Shown in pieces: positions 10,618-23,187 of a DNA stretch of 64,000 bases. Below the pieces are notes generated by a model that saw only the letters and a list, made by a program, of their open reading frames with translations, ran no database searches and had not been told where the DNA came from. Source of the DNA: Hydractinia symbiolongicarpus (lineage: Eukaryota > Cnidaria > Hydrozoa > Anthoathecata > Hydractiniidae); assembly GCF_029227915.1 (NCBI RefSeq), contig NC_079883.1, forward strand, positions 496,001-560,000, written 5' to 3'. The first letter of the stretch is position 1. Each line of letters starts with the position of its first letter. Made by a program: the position numbers and the translations under genes.

Positions 10618-13347
10618 GACGCGGAATAAAAGAAGTTTAATCGCCGGCAAACGAAAACCCGGGATTTCCCGTAAATCTCGGTCTCGGCCCGTATAGTCAA
10701 AAGTATACAAAGAAAATACCCAGGGAGTAAACTGATTTCCCGAACGATTTTTTGAATCATTTTTTCACCACTAAAACGCAAGAAACTTGTAGTTTTCAAA
10801 AACGTTTTCATTTTTGATGAGACGCTGAATAAAAGAAGTTTAATCGCCGGCAAACGAAAACCCGCGATTTCCCGTAACTCCCGGACTCGGCCCGTATAGT
10901 CAAAAGTATACAGAGAAAGTACCCTGCAAATAAAGTCATTTCCAGAACGATTTTTTAAATTATCTTTTCACCACTAAAACGCACGAGACTTGTAGTTTTC
11001 AAAAATGTTTTCATTTTTGATGAGACGCTGAGTAAAAGAATTTTAATCGCCGGCAAACGAAAACCCGCGAATTCCCGTAAATCCCGTGCTTGGCCCGTAT
11101 AGTCGAGTACATACAAAGAAAGTACCCTGAGAGTAAACTCATTTCCAGAACGATTTTTTAAATTATCTTTTCACCACTAAAACGCATGAGACTTGTAGTT
11201 TTCAAAAATGTTTTCATTTTTGATGAGACGCGGAATAAAAGAAGTTTAATCGCCGGCAAACGAAAACCCGCGATTTCCCGTAAATCACGGACTCGGCCCG
11301 TATAGGCAAAAGTATACAAAGAAAATACCCAGGGAGTAAACTCATTTCCCGAACGATTTTTTAAATTATTTTTTCACCACTAAAACGCATGAGACTTGTA
11401 ATTTTCAAAAATGTTTTCATTTTTGATGAGACGCGGTATAAAAGAAGTTTAATCGCCGGCAAACGAAAACCCGGGATTTCCCGTAAATCTCGGTCTCGGC
11501 CCGTATAGTCAAAAGTATACAAAGAAAATACCCAGGGAGTAAACTGATTTCCCGAACGATTTTTTGAATCATTTTTTCACCACTAAAACGCAAGAAACTT
11601 GTAGTTTTCAAAAATGTTTTCATTTTTGATGAGACGCTGAATAAAAGAAGTTTAATCGCCGGCAAACGAAAACCCGCGATTTCCCGTAACTCCCGGACTC
11701 GGCCCGTATAGTCAAAAGTATACAGAGAAAGTACCCTGCAAATAAAGTCATTTCCAGAACGATTTTTTAAATTATCTTTTCACCACTAAGACGCACGAGA
11801 CTTGTAGTTTTCAAAAATGTTTTCATTTTTGATGAGACGCTGAGTAAAAGAAGTTTAATCGCCGGCAAACGAAAACCCGCGAATTCCCGTAAATCCCGGA
11901 CACGGCCTGTATAGTCAAAAGTATACAAAGAAAACACGCAGGGAGTAAACTCATTTCCAGAACGATTTTTTAAATTATCTTTTCACCACTAAAACGCATG
12001 AGACTTGTAGTTTTCAAAAATGTTTTCATTTTTGATGAGACGCGGAATAAAAGAAGTTTAATCGCCGGCAAACGAAAACCCGGGATTTCCCGTAAATCTC
12101 GGTCTCGGCCCGTATAGTCAAAAGTATACAAAGAAAATACCCAGGGAGTAAACTGATTTCCCGAACGATTTTTTGAATCATTTTTTCACCACTAAAACGC
12201 AAGAAACTTGTAGTTTTCAAAAACGTTTTCATTTTTGATGAGACGCTGAATAAAAGAAGTTTAATCGCCGGCAAACGAAAACCCGCGATTTCCCGTAACT
12301 CCCGGACTCGGCCCGTATAGTCAAAAGTATACAGAGAAAGTACCCTGCAAATAAAGTCATTTCCAGAACGATTTTTTAAATTATCTTTTCACCACTAAAA
12401 CGCATGAGACTTGTAGTTTTCAAAAATGTTTTCATTTTTGATGAGACGCGGAATAAAAGAAGTTTAATCGCCGGCAAACGAAAACCCGCGATTTCCCGTA
12501 AATCACGGACTCGGCCCGTATAGGCAAAAGTATACAAAGAAAATACCCAGGGAGTAAACTCATTTCCCGAACGATTTTTTAAATTATTTTTTCACCACTA
12601 AAACGCATGAGACTTGTAATTTTCAAAAATGTTTTCATTTTTGATGAGACGCGGAATAAAAGAAGTTTAATCGCCGGCAAACGAAAACCCGGGATTTCCC
12701 GTAAATCTCGGTCTCGGCCCGTATAGTCAAAAGTATACAAAGAAAATACCCAGGGAGTAAACTGATTTCCCGAACGATTTTTTGAATCATTTTTTCACCA
12801 CTAAAACGCAAGAAACTTGTAGTTTTCAAAAATGTTTTCATTTTTGATGAGACGCTGAATAAAAGAAGTTTAATCGCCGGCAAACGAAAACCCGCGATTT
12901 CCCGTAACTCCCGGACTCGGCCCGTATAGTCAAAAGTATACAGAGAAAGTACCCTGCAAATAAAGTCATTTCCAGAACGATTTTTTAAATTATCTTTTCA
13001 CCACTAAGACGCACGAGACTTGTAGTTTTCAAAAATGTTTTCATTTTTGATGAGACGCTGAGTAAAAGAAGTTTAATCGCCGGCAAACGAAAACCCGCGA
13101 ATTCCCGTAAATCCCGGACACGGCCTGTATAGTCAAAAGTATACAAAGAAAACACGCAGGGAGTAAACTCATTTCCAGAACGATTTTTTAAATTATCTTT
13201 TCACCACTAAAACGCATGAGACTTGTAGTTTTCAAAAATGTTTTCATTTTTGATGAGACGCTGAATAAAAGATGTTTAATCGCCGGCAAACGAAAACCCG
13301 CGATTTCCCGTAAATCCCGGACTCGGCCCGTATAGTCAAAAGTATAC
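10618..13347 (+). repeat. 3-/4-/6-monomer HOR block
   Basis: The diagnostic monomer with CCCGGGATTTCCCG and TCTCGGTCTCGG stands at 10661, 11473, 12082 and 12691, spaced 812, 609 and 609 bp (4, 3 and 3 monomers). Each is followed by GAATCATTTTTTC, CGCAAGAAACTTG and GTAACTCCCGG. A second marker, CACTAAGACGCACGAG with GGACACGGCCTG, recurs at 1218 bp (11788 and 13006). The true unit is therefore a 6-monomer HOR made of two related 3-monomer halves. Confidence 0.82.
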
Positions 13348-13385
13348 GTAAATCCCGGGCTTGGCCCGTATATTCGAATGTATAC
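13348..13385 (+). repeat. 38-bp internal duplication in a monomer (copy 3)
   Basis: Follows GTATAC and restarts at CGTAAATCCCGGGC, reading TTGGCCCGTATATTCG where the first two copies have TTGGCACGTATATTCG. It lies within an otherwise regular HOR and lengthens that unit to 850 bp between neighbouring markers. Confidence 0.85.
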
Positions 13386-14603
13386 AAAGAAAGTACCCTG
13401 TGAGTAAACTCATTTCCCGAACGATTTTTTAAATTATTTTTTCACCACTAAAACGCATGAGACTTGTAGTCTTCAAAAATGTTTTCATTTTTGATAAGAC
13501 GCTGAATAAAAGAAGTTTAATCGCCGGCAAACGAAAAACCGCGATTTCCCGTAAATCACGGACTCGGCCCGTATAGGCAAAAGTATACAAAGAAAATACC
13601 CAGGGAGTAAACTGATTTCCCGAACGATTTTTTGAATCATTTTTTCACCACTAAAACGCAAGAAACTTGTAGTTTTCAAAAATGTTTTCATTTTTGATGA
13701 GACGCTGAATAAAAGAAGTTTAATCGCCGGCAAACGAAAACCCGCGATTTCCCGTAACTCCCGGACTCGGCCCGTATAGTCAAAAGTATACAGAGAAAGT
13801 ACCCTGCAAATAAAGTCATTTCCAGAACGATTTTTTAAATTATCTTTTCACCACTAAAACGCACGAGACTTGTAGTTTTCAAAAATGTTTTCATTTTTGA
13901 TGAGACGCTGAGTAAAAGAAGTTTAATCGCCGGCAAACGAAAACCCGCAAATTCCCGTAAATCCCGGACACGGCCTGTATAGTCAAAAGTATACAAAGAA
14001 AACACGCAGGGAGTAAACTCATTTCCAGAACGATTTTTTAAATTATCTTTTCACCACTAAAACGCAAGAGACTTGTAGTTTTCAAAAATGTTTTCATTTT
14101 TGATGAGACGCTGAATGAAAGAAGTTTAATCGCCGGCAAACGAAAACCCGCGATTTCCCGTAAATCCCGGACTCGGCCCGTATAATCAAAAGTATACAGA
14201 GAAAGTACCCTGCGAATAAAGTCATTTCCAGAACGATTTTTTAAATTATCTTTTCACCACTAAAACGCACGAGACTTGTAGTTTTCAAAAATGTTTTCAT
14301 TTTTGATAAGACGCTGAGTAAAAGAAGTTTAATCGCCGGCAAACAAAAAGCCGCGAATTCCCGTAAATCCCAGACTCGGCCCGTATAGTCAAAAGTATAC
14401 AAAGAAAATACGCAGGGAGTAAACTCATTTCCAGAACGATTTTTTAAATTATCTTTTCACCACTAAAACGCATGAGACTTGTAGTTTTCAAAAATGTTTT
14501 CATTTTTGATGAGACGCTGAATAAAAGATGTTTAATCGCCGGCAAACGAAAACCCGCGATTTCCCGTAAATCCCGGACTCGGCCCGTATAGTCAAAAGTA
14601 TAC
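13386..14603 (+). repeat. HOR of six monomers ending at the next 38-bp insertion
   Basis: The distance from insertion copy 3 to copy 4 is 1256 bp, which is six monomers plus 38. It contains the GATAAGACGCTG monomer, one GAATCATTTTTTC/CGCAAGAAACTTG monomer, GTAACTCCCGG, GGACACGGCCTG and TACAGAGAAAG monomers. Confidence 0.78.
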
Positions 14604-14641
14604 GTAAATCCCGGGCTTGGCCCGTATATTCGAATGTATAC
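14604..14641 (+). repeat. 38-bp internal duplication in a monomer (copy 4)
   Basis: Identical in form to copy 3 (CGGGCTTGGCCCGTATATTCG), flanked by GTATAC on both sides. Copies 3, 4 and 5 share the CCCG version, so they come from one ancestor. Confidence 0.85.
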
Positions 14642-15654
14642 AAAGAAAGTACCCTGTGAGTAAACTCATTTCCCGAACGATTTTTTAAATTATTTTTTCA
14701 CCACTAAAACGCATGAGACTTGTAGTCTTCAAAAATGTTTTCATTTTTGATAAGACGCTGAATAAAAGAAGTTTAATCGCCGGCAAACGAAAAACCGCGA
14801 TTTCCCGTAAATCACGGACTCGGCCCGTATAGGCAAAAGTATACAAAAAAAATACCCAGGGAGTAAATTCATTTCCCGAACGATTTTTTGAATTATTTTT
14901 TACTACTAAAACGTATGAGACTTGTAGTTTTCAAAAATGTTTTCATTTTTGATGAGACGCTGAATAAAAGAAGTTTAATCGCCGGCAAACGAAAACCCGC
15001 GATTTCCCGTAAATCCGGGACTCGGCCCGTATAGTCAAAACTATACAAAGAAAGTACCCTGCGAGTAAATTCATTTCCCGAACGATTTTTTGAATTATTT
15101 TTTACTACTAAAACGTATGAAACTTGTAGTTTTCAAAAATGTTTTCATTTTTGATGAGACGCTGAATAAAAGAAGTTTAATCGCCGGCAAACGAAAACCC
15201 GCGATTTCCCGTAAATCCCGGACTCGGCCCGTATAGTCAAAAGTATACAAAGAAAGTACCCTGCGAGTAAACTCATTTCCAGAACGATTTTTTAAATTAT
15301 CTTTTCACCACTAAAACGCACGAGACTTGTAGTTTTCAAAAATGTTTTCATTTTTGATGAGACGCTGAATAAAAGAAGTTTAATCGCCGGCAAACAAGAA
15401 CCCGCGAATTCCCGTAAATCCCGGACTCGGCCCGTATAGTCAAAAGTATACAAAGAAAATACGCAGGGAGTAAACTCATTTCCAGAACGATTTTTTAAAT
15501 TATCTTTTCACCACTAAAACGCATGAGACTTGTAGTTTTCAAAAAGGTTTTCACTTTTGATGAGACGCTGAATAAAAGATGTTTAATCGCCGGCAAACGA
15601 AAACCCGCGATTTCCCGTAAATCCCGGACTCGGCCCGTATAGTCAAAAGTATAC
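14642..15654 (+). repeat. 5-monomer HOR carrying the insertion monomer (1051 bp period)
   Basis: Insertion copies 4 and 5 are 1051 bp apart, five monomers plus 38. The CGATTTTTTG words at 14881 and 15932 show the same 1051-bp offset. This block has two TTTTTACTACTAAAACGTATG monomers, which lack the CACCACT reading. Confidence 0.8.
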
Positions 15655-15692
15655 GTAAATCCCGGGCTTGGCCCGTATATTCGAATGTATAC
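15655..15692 (+). repeat. 38-bp internal duplication in a monomer (copy 5, last seen)
   Basis: Same form as copies 3 and 4. I found no further insertion-bearing monomer from here to 64000, including in the duplicate of the following block at 18815. Confidence 0.84.
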
Positions 15693-15773
15693 AAAGAAAG
15701 TACCCTGTGAGTAAACTCATTTCCCGAACGATTTTTTAAATTATTTTTTCACCACTAAAACGCATGAGACTTG

Positions 15774-17968
15774 TAGTCTTCAAAAATGTTTTCATTTTTG
15801 ATAAGACGCTGAATAAAAGAAGTTTAATCGCCGGCAAACGAAAACCCGCGATTTCCCGTAAATCACGGACTCGGCCCGTATAGGCAAAAGTATACAAAAA
15901 AAATACCCAGGGAGTAAATTCATTTCCCGAACGATTTTTTGAATTATTTTTTACTACTAAAACGTATGAGACTTGTAGTTTTCAAAAATGTTTTCATTTT
16001 TGATGAGACGCTGAATAAAAGAAGTTTAATCGCCGGCAAACGAAAACCCGCGATTTCCCGTAAATCCCGGACTCGGCCCGTATAGTCAAAAGTATACAAA
16101 GAAAGTACCCTGCGAGTAAATTCATTTCCCGAACGATTTTTTGAATTATTTTTACTACTAAAACGTATGAAACTTGTAGTTTTCAAAAATGTTTTCATTT
16201 TTGATGAGACGCTGAATAAAAGAAGTTTAATCGCCGGCAAACGAAAACCCGCGATTTCCCGTAAATCCCGGACTCGGCCCGTATAGTCAAAAGTATACAA
16301 AGAAAGTACCCTGCGAGTAAACTCATTTCCAGAACGATTTTTTAAATTATCTTTTCACCACTAAAACGCACGAGACTTGTAGTTTTCAAAAAAGTTTTCA
16401 TTTTTGATGAGACGCTGAATAAAAGAAGTTTAATCGCCGGCAAACGAAAACCTGCGAATTCCCGTAAATCCCGGACTCGGCCCGTATAGTCAAAAGAATA
16501 CAAAGAAAATACGCAGGGAGTAAACTCATTTCCAGAACGATTTTTTAAATTATCTTTTCACCACTAAAACGCACGAGACTTGTAGTTTTCAAAAATGTTT
16601 TCATTTTTGATGAGACGCTGAATAAAAGATGTTTAATCGCCGGCAAACGAAAACCCGCGATTTCCCGTAAATCACGGACTCGGCCGGTATAGGCAAAAGT
16701 ATACAAAGAAAATACCCAGGGAGTTAACTCATTTCCCGAACGATTTTTTAAATTTTTTTTTCACCACTAAAACGCATAAGACTTGTAGTTTTCAGGAATG
16801 TTTTCATTTTTGATGAGACGCTTAATGAAAGAAGTTTAATGGCCGGCAAAGGAAAACCCGCGATTTCCCGTAAATCCCGGGCTTGGCCCGTATATTCGTA
16901 TGTATACAAAGAAAGTACCCTGTGAGTAAACTCATTTCCCGAATGATTTTTTAAATTATTTTTTCACCACTAAAACGCATGAGACTTGTAGTTTTCAAAA
17001 AGGTTTTCATTTTTGATGAGACGCTGAATAAAAGAAGTTTAATCGCGGCAAACGAAAACCCGCGATTTCCCGTAAATCCCGGACTCGGCCCGTATAGTTA
17101 AAAGTACACAAAGAAAATACCCAGGGAGTAAACTCATTTCCAGAACGATTTTTTAAATTATTTTTTCACCACTAAAACGTATGAGACTTGTAGTTTTCAA
17201 AAATGTTTTCATTTTTGATGAGACGCTGAATAAAAGAAGTTTAATCGCCGGCAAACGAAAACCCGCGAATTCCCGTAAATCCCGGACTCGGCCCGTATAG
17301 TCAAAAGTATACAAAGAAAATACGCAGGGAGTAAACTCATTTCCAGAACGATTTTTTAAATTATATTTTCACCACTAAACCGCACGAGACTTGTAGTTTT
17401 CAAAAATGTTTTCATTTTTGATGAGATGCTGAATAAAAGATGTTTAATCGCCGGCAAACGAAAACCCGCGATTTCCCGTAAATCCCGGACTCGGCCCGTA
17501 TAGTCAAAAGTATACAAAGAAAGTACCCTGCGAGTAAACTCATTTCCAGAACGATTTTTTAAATTATCTTTTCACCACTAAAACGCACGAGACTTGTAGT
17601 TTTCAAAAATGTTTTCATTTTTGATGAGACGCTGAATAAAAGAAGTTTAATCGCCGGCAAACGAAAACCTGCGAATTCCCGTAAATCCCGGACTCGGCCC
17701 GTATAGTCAAAAGAATACAACGAAAATACGCAGGGAATAAACTCATTTCCAGAACGATTTTTTAAATTATCTTTTCACCACTAAAACGCACGAGACTTGT
17801 AGTTTTCAAAAATGTTTTCATTTTTGATGAGACGCTGAATAAAAGATGTTTAATCGCCGGCAAACGAAAACCCGCGATTTCCCGTAAATCACGGACTCGG
17901 CCGGTATAGGCAAAAGTATACAAAGAAAATACCCAGGGAGTTAACTCATTTCCCGAACGATTTTTTAA
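15774..17968 (+). repeat. ~2.2-kb segmental duplicate, copy 1
   Basis: Matches 18815-21009 at offset 3041 (15 monomers less 4 bases). Shared marks: GATAAGACGCTG, TTTTTACTACTAAAACG twice, CCTGCGAATTCC with AAAAGAATAC, GGCCGGTATAGGC, GCATAAGACTTG with TTCAGGAATG, ATGGCCGGCAAAGG, GTATATTCGTATG, the shortened TCGCGGCAAACG, and AACCGCACGAG. Small differences: AAAAAAGTTTTC near 16390 and ACAACGAAAATACG near 17718. Confidence 0.85.
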
Positions 17969-18814
17969 ATTATCTTTTCACCACTAAAACGCACGAGACT
18001 TGTAGTTTTCAAAAATGTTTTCATTTTTGATGAGACGCTGAATAAAAGAAGTTTAATCGCCGGCAAACGAAAACCTGCGAATTCCCGTAAATCCCGGACT
18101 CGGCCCGTATAGTCAAAAGAATACAAAGAAAATACGCAGGGAGTAAACTCATTTCCAGAACGATTTTTTAAATTATCTTTTCACCACTAAAACGCACGAG
18201 ACTTGTAGTTTTCAAAAATGTTTTCATTTTTGATGAGACGCTGAATAAAAGATGTTTAATCGCCGGCAAACGAAAACCCGCGATTTCCTGTAAATCACGG
18301 ACTCGGCCGGTATAGGCAAAAGTATACAAAGAAAATACCCAGGGAGTTAACTCATTTCCCGAACGATTTTTTAAATTTTTTTTTCACCACTAAAACGCAT
18401 AAGACTTGTAGTTTTCAAAAATGTTTTCATTTTTGATGAGACGCTGAATAAAAGAAGTTTAATCGCCGGCAAACGAAAACCCGCGAATTCCCGTAAATCC
18501 CGGACTCGGCCCGTATAGTCAAAAGTATACAAAGAAAGTACCCTGCCAGTAAACTCATTTCCAGAACGATTTTTTAAATTATCTTTTCATCACTAAAACG
18601 CACGAGACTTGTAGTTTTCAAAAATGTTTTCATTTTTGATGAGACGCTGAATAAAAGAAGTTTAATCGCCGGCAAACGAAAACCCGCGAATTCCCGTGAA
18701 TCCCGGACTCGGCTCGTATAGTCAAAAGTATACAAAGAAAATACGCAGGGAGTAAACTCATTTCCAGAACGATTTTTTAAATTAACTTTTCACCACTAAA
18801 ACGCACGAGACTTG
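17969..18814 (+). repeat. Monomers between the two 3041-bp copies, with a 2-monomer repeat
   Basis: The pair CCTGCGAATTCC/AAAAGAATAC and CACGGACTCGGCCGG/TATAGGC at 17668-17960 is repeated 406 bp later at 18074-18370, a 2-monomer tandem duplication overlapping this block. After it come a CTGCCAG/TCATCACTAAAACG monomer and a CGTGAATCC/CTCGGCTCG monomer. Confidence 0.78.
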
Positions 18815-21009
18815 AAGTCTTCAAAAATGTTTTCATTTTTGATAAGACGCTGAATAAAAGAAGTTTAATCGCCGGCAAACGAAAACCCGCGATTTCCCGT
18901 AAATCACGGACTCGGCCCGTATAGGCAAAAGTATACAAAAAAAATACCCAGGGAGTAAATTCATTTCCCGAACGATTTTTTGAATTATTTTTTACTACTA
19001 AAACGTATGAGACTTGTAGTTTTCAAAAATGTTTTCATTTTTGATGAGACGCTGAATAAAAGAAGTTTAATCGCCGGCAAACGAAAACCCGCGATTTCCC
19101 GTAAATCCCGGACTCGGCCCGTATAGTCAAAAGTATACAAAGAAAGTACCCTGCGAGTAAATTCATTTCCCGAACGATTTTTTGAGTTATTTTTACTACT
19201 AAAACGTATGAAACTTGTAGTTGTCAAAAATGTTTTCATTTTTGATGAGACGCTGAATAAAAGAAGTTTAATCGCCGGCAAACGAAAACCCCCGATTTCC
19301 CGTAAATCCCGGACTCGGCCCGTATAGTCAAAAGTATACAAAGAAAGTACCCTGCGAGTAAACTCATTTCCAGAACGATTTTTTAAATTATCTTTTCACC
19401 ACTAAAACGCACGAGACTTGTAGTTTTCAAAAATGTTTTCATTTTTGATGAGACGCTGAATAAAAGAAGTTTAATCGCCGGCAAACGAAAACCTGCGAAT
19501 TCCCGTAAATCCCGGACTCGGCCCGTATAGTCAAAAGAATACAAAGAAAATACGCAGGGAGTAAACTCATTTCCAGAACGATTTTTTAAATTATCTTTTC
19601 ACCACTAAAACGCACGAGACTTGTAGTTTTCAAAAATGTTTTCATTTTTGATGAGACGCTGAATAAAAGATGTTTAATCGCCGGCAAACGAAAACCCGCG
19701 ATTTCCCGTAAATCACGGACTCGGCCGGTATAGGCAAAAGTATACAAAGAAAATACCCAGGGAGTTAACTCATTTCCCGAACGATTTTTTAAATTTTTTT
19801 TTCACCACTAAAATGCATAAGACTTGTAGTTTTCAGGAATGTTTTCATTTTTGATGAGACGCTTAATGAAAGAAGTTTAATGGCCGGCAAAGGAAAACCC
19901 GCGATTTCCCGTAAATCCCGGGCTTGGCCCGTATATTCGTATGTATACAAAGAAAGTACCCTGTGAGTAAACTCATTTCCCGAATGATTTTTTAAATTAT
20001 TTTTTCACCACTAAAACGCATGAGACTTGTAGTTTTCAAAAAGGTTTTCATTTTTGATGAGACGCTGAATAAAAGAAGTTTAATCGCGGCAAACGAAAAC
20101 CCGCGATTTCCCGTAAATCCCGGACTCGGCCCGTATAGTTAAAAGTACACAAAGAAAATACCCAGGGAGTAAACTCATTTCCAGAACGATTTTTTAAATT
20201 ATTTTTTCACCACTAAAACGTATGAGACTTGTAGTTTTCAAAAATGTTTTCATTTTTGATGAGACGCTGAATAAAAGAAGTTTAATCGCCGGCAAACGAA
20301 AACCCGCGAATTCCCGTAAATCCCGGACTCGGCCCGTATAGTCAAAAGTATACAAAGAAAATACGCAGGGAGTAAACTCATTTCCAGAACGATTTTTTAA
20401 ATTATATTTTCACCACTAAACCGCACGAGACTTGTAGTTTTCAAAAATGTTTTCATTTTTGATGAGATGCTGAATAAAAGATGTTTAATCGCCGGCAAAC
20501 GAAAACCCGCGATTTCCCGTAAATCCCGGACTCGGCCCGTATAGTCAAAAGTATACAAAGAAAGTACCCTGCGAGTAAACTCATTTCCAGAACGATTTTT
20601 TAATCTATCTTTTCACCACTAAAACGCACGAGACTTGTAGTTTTCAAAAATGTTTTCATTTTTGATGAGACGCTGAATAAAAGAAGTTTAATCGCCGGCA
20701 AACGAAAACCTGCGAATTCCCGTAAATCCCGGACTCGGCCCGTATAGTCAAAAGAATACAAAGAAAATACGCAGGGAGTAAACTCATTTCCAGAACGATT
20801 TTTTAAATTATCTTTTCACCACTAAAACGCACGAGACTTGTAGTTTTCAAAAATGTTTTCATTTTTGATGAGACGCTGAATAAAAGATGTTTAATCGCCG
20901 GCAAACGAAAACCCGCGATTTCCCGTAAATCACGGACTCGGCCGGTATAGGCAAAAGTATACAAAGAAAATACCCAGGGAGTTAAATCATTTCCCGAACG
21001 ATTTTTTAA
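18815..21009 (+). repeat. ~2.2-kb segmental duplicate, copy 2
   Basis: Partner of 15774-17968. It differs by TTGAGTTATTTTTACT near 19183, AGTTGTCAAAAATG near 19220, CCCCCGATTTCC near 19290, AAATGCATAAG near 19812 and TTTTAATCTATC near 20600. It overlaps the first copy of the 1217-bp tandem duplication, so part of it has been duplicated again. Confidence 0.84.
19350..20566 (+). repeat. 6-monomer HOR, tandem copy 1 (1217 bp)
   Basis: Followed directly by 20567-21783 with the same six monomers in order: CCTGCGAATTCC (19492/20709), GGCCGGTATAGGC, GCATAAGACTTG (one copy AAATGCATAAG), ATGGCCGGCAAAGG, TCGCGGCAAACG and AACCGCACGAG. Confidence 0.87.
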
Positions 21010-21783
21010 ATTTTTTTTTCACCACTAAAACGCATAAGACTTGTAGTTTTCAGGAATGTTTTCATTTTTGATGAGACGCTTAATGAAAGAAGTTTAATGG
21101 CCGGCAAAGGAAAACCCGCGATTTCCCGTAAATCCCGGGCTTGGCCCGTATATTCGTATGTATACAAAGAAAGTACCCTGTGAGTAAACTCATTTCCCGA
21201 ATGATTTTTTAAATTATTTTTTCACCACTAAAACGCATGAGACTTGTAGTTTTCAAAAAGGTTTTCATTTTTGATGAGACGCTGAATAAAAGAAGTTTAA
21301 TCGCGGCAAACGAAAACCCGCGATTTCCCGTAAATCCCGGACTCGGCCCGTATAGTTAAAAGTACACAAAGAAAATACCCAGGGAGTAAACTCATTTCCA
21401 GAACGATTTTTTAAATTATTTTTTCACCACTAAAACGTATGAGACTTGTAGTTTTCAAAAATGTTTTCATTTTTGATGAGACGCTGAATAAAAGAAGTTT
21501 AATCGCCGGCAAACGAAAACCCGCGAATTCCCGTAAATCCCGGACTCGGCCCGTATAGTCAAAAGTATACAAAGAAAATACGCAGGGAGTAAACTCATTT
21601 CCAGAACGATTTTTTAAATTATATTTTCACCACTAAACCGCACGAGACTTGTAGTTTTCAAAAATGTTTTCATTTTTGATGAGATGCTGAATAAAAGATG
21701 TTTAATCGCCGGCAAACGAAAACCCGCGATTTCCCGTAAATCCCGGACTCGGCCCGTATAGTCAAAAGTATACAAAGAAAGTA
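20567..21783 (+). repeat. 6-monomer HOR, tandem copy 2 (1217 bp)
   Basis: Copy of 19350-20566. It ends where the next monomer reads GTACACTGTGAG in place of GTACCCTGCGAG. Scattered single-base differences only, for example GTTAAATCATTTCC near 20980 against GTTAACTCATTTCC. Confidence 0.86.
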
Positions 21784-23187
21784 CACTGTGAGTAAACTCA
21801 TTTCCCGAACGATTTTTTAAATTATTTTTTCACCACTAAAACGCATGAGACTTGTAGTTTTCAAAATTGTTTTCATTTTTGATGAGACGCTGAATGAAAG
21901 AAGTTTAATCGCCGGCAAACGAAAACCCGCGATTTCCCGTAATTCCCGGACTCGGCCCGTATAGTCAAAAGTATACAAAAAAGTACCCTGCGAGTAAACT
22001 CATTTCCAGAACGATTTTTTAAATTATCTTTTCACCACTAAAACGCACGAGACTTGTAGTTTTCAAAAATGTTTTCATTTTTGATGAGACGCTGAACAAA
22101 AGAAGTTTAATCGCCGGCAAACGAAAACCCGCGAATTCCCGTAAATCCCGGACTCGGCCCGTATAGTCAAAAGTATACAAAGAAAATACCCAGGGAGTAA
22201 ACTCATTTCCAGAACGATTTTTTAAATTATCTTTTCACCACTAAAAACGCATGAGACTTGTAGTTTTCAAAAATGTTTTTATTTTTGATGAGACGCTGAA
22301 TAAAAGAAGTTTAATCGCCGGCAAACGAAAACCCGCGATTTCCTGTAAATCCCGGACTCGGCCCGTATAGTCAAAAGTATACAAAGAAAGTACCCTGCCA
22401 GTAAACTCATTTCCAGAACGATTTTTTAAATTATCTTTTCATCACTAAAACGCACGAGACTTGTAGTTTTCAAAAATGTTTTCATTTTTGATGAGACGCT
22501 GAATAAAAGAAGTTTAATCGCCGGCAAACGAAAACCCGCGAATTCCCGTGAATCCCGGACTCGGCTCGTATAGTCAAAAGTATACAAAGAAAATACGCAG
22601 GGAGTAAACTCATTTCCAGAACGATTTTTTAAATTAACTTTTCACCACTAAAACGCTCGAGACTTGTAGTTTTCAAAATGTTTTCATTTTTGATGAGACG
22701 CTTAATGAAAGAAGTTTAATCGCCGGCAAACGAAAACCCGCGATTTCCCGTAAATCCCGGCCTTCGCCCGTATATTTGTATGTATACAAAGAAAGTACCC
22801 TGTGAGTAAACTCATTTCCCGAATGATTTTTTAAATTATTTTTTCACCACTAAAACGCATGAGACTTGTAGTTTTCAAAAAGGTTTTCATTTTTGATGAG
22901 ACGCTGAATAAAAGAAGTTTAATCGCCGGCAAATGAAAACCCGCAATTTCCCGCAAATTCCGTGCTTGGCTCGTATAGTCGAGTATATACAAAGAAAGTA
23001 CCCTATCAGTAAACCCCTTTCCAGAACGATTTTTTATATTATCTTTTCACCACTAAAACGCATGAGACTTGTAGTTTTCAAAAATGTTTTTATTTTTGAT
23101 GAGACGCGGAATAAAAGAAGTTTAATCGCCGGCAAACGAAAACTCGCGATTTCCCGTAAATCCCGGACTCGGCCCGTATAGTCAAAA
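21784..23187 (+). repeat. Mixed monomers, first appearance of the CTTGGCTCG subtype
   Basis: Seven monomers of different subtypes: TTTTCAAAATTG, a GAACAAAAG copy, the first copy with five A in ACTAAAAACGC (about 22252), a CTGCCAG/TCATCACT copy, and at about 22968 the first CCGTGCTTGGCTCG monomer with GTCGAGTATATAC. That last subtype becomes a main HOR component after 29 kb. Confidence 0.76.
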
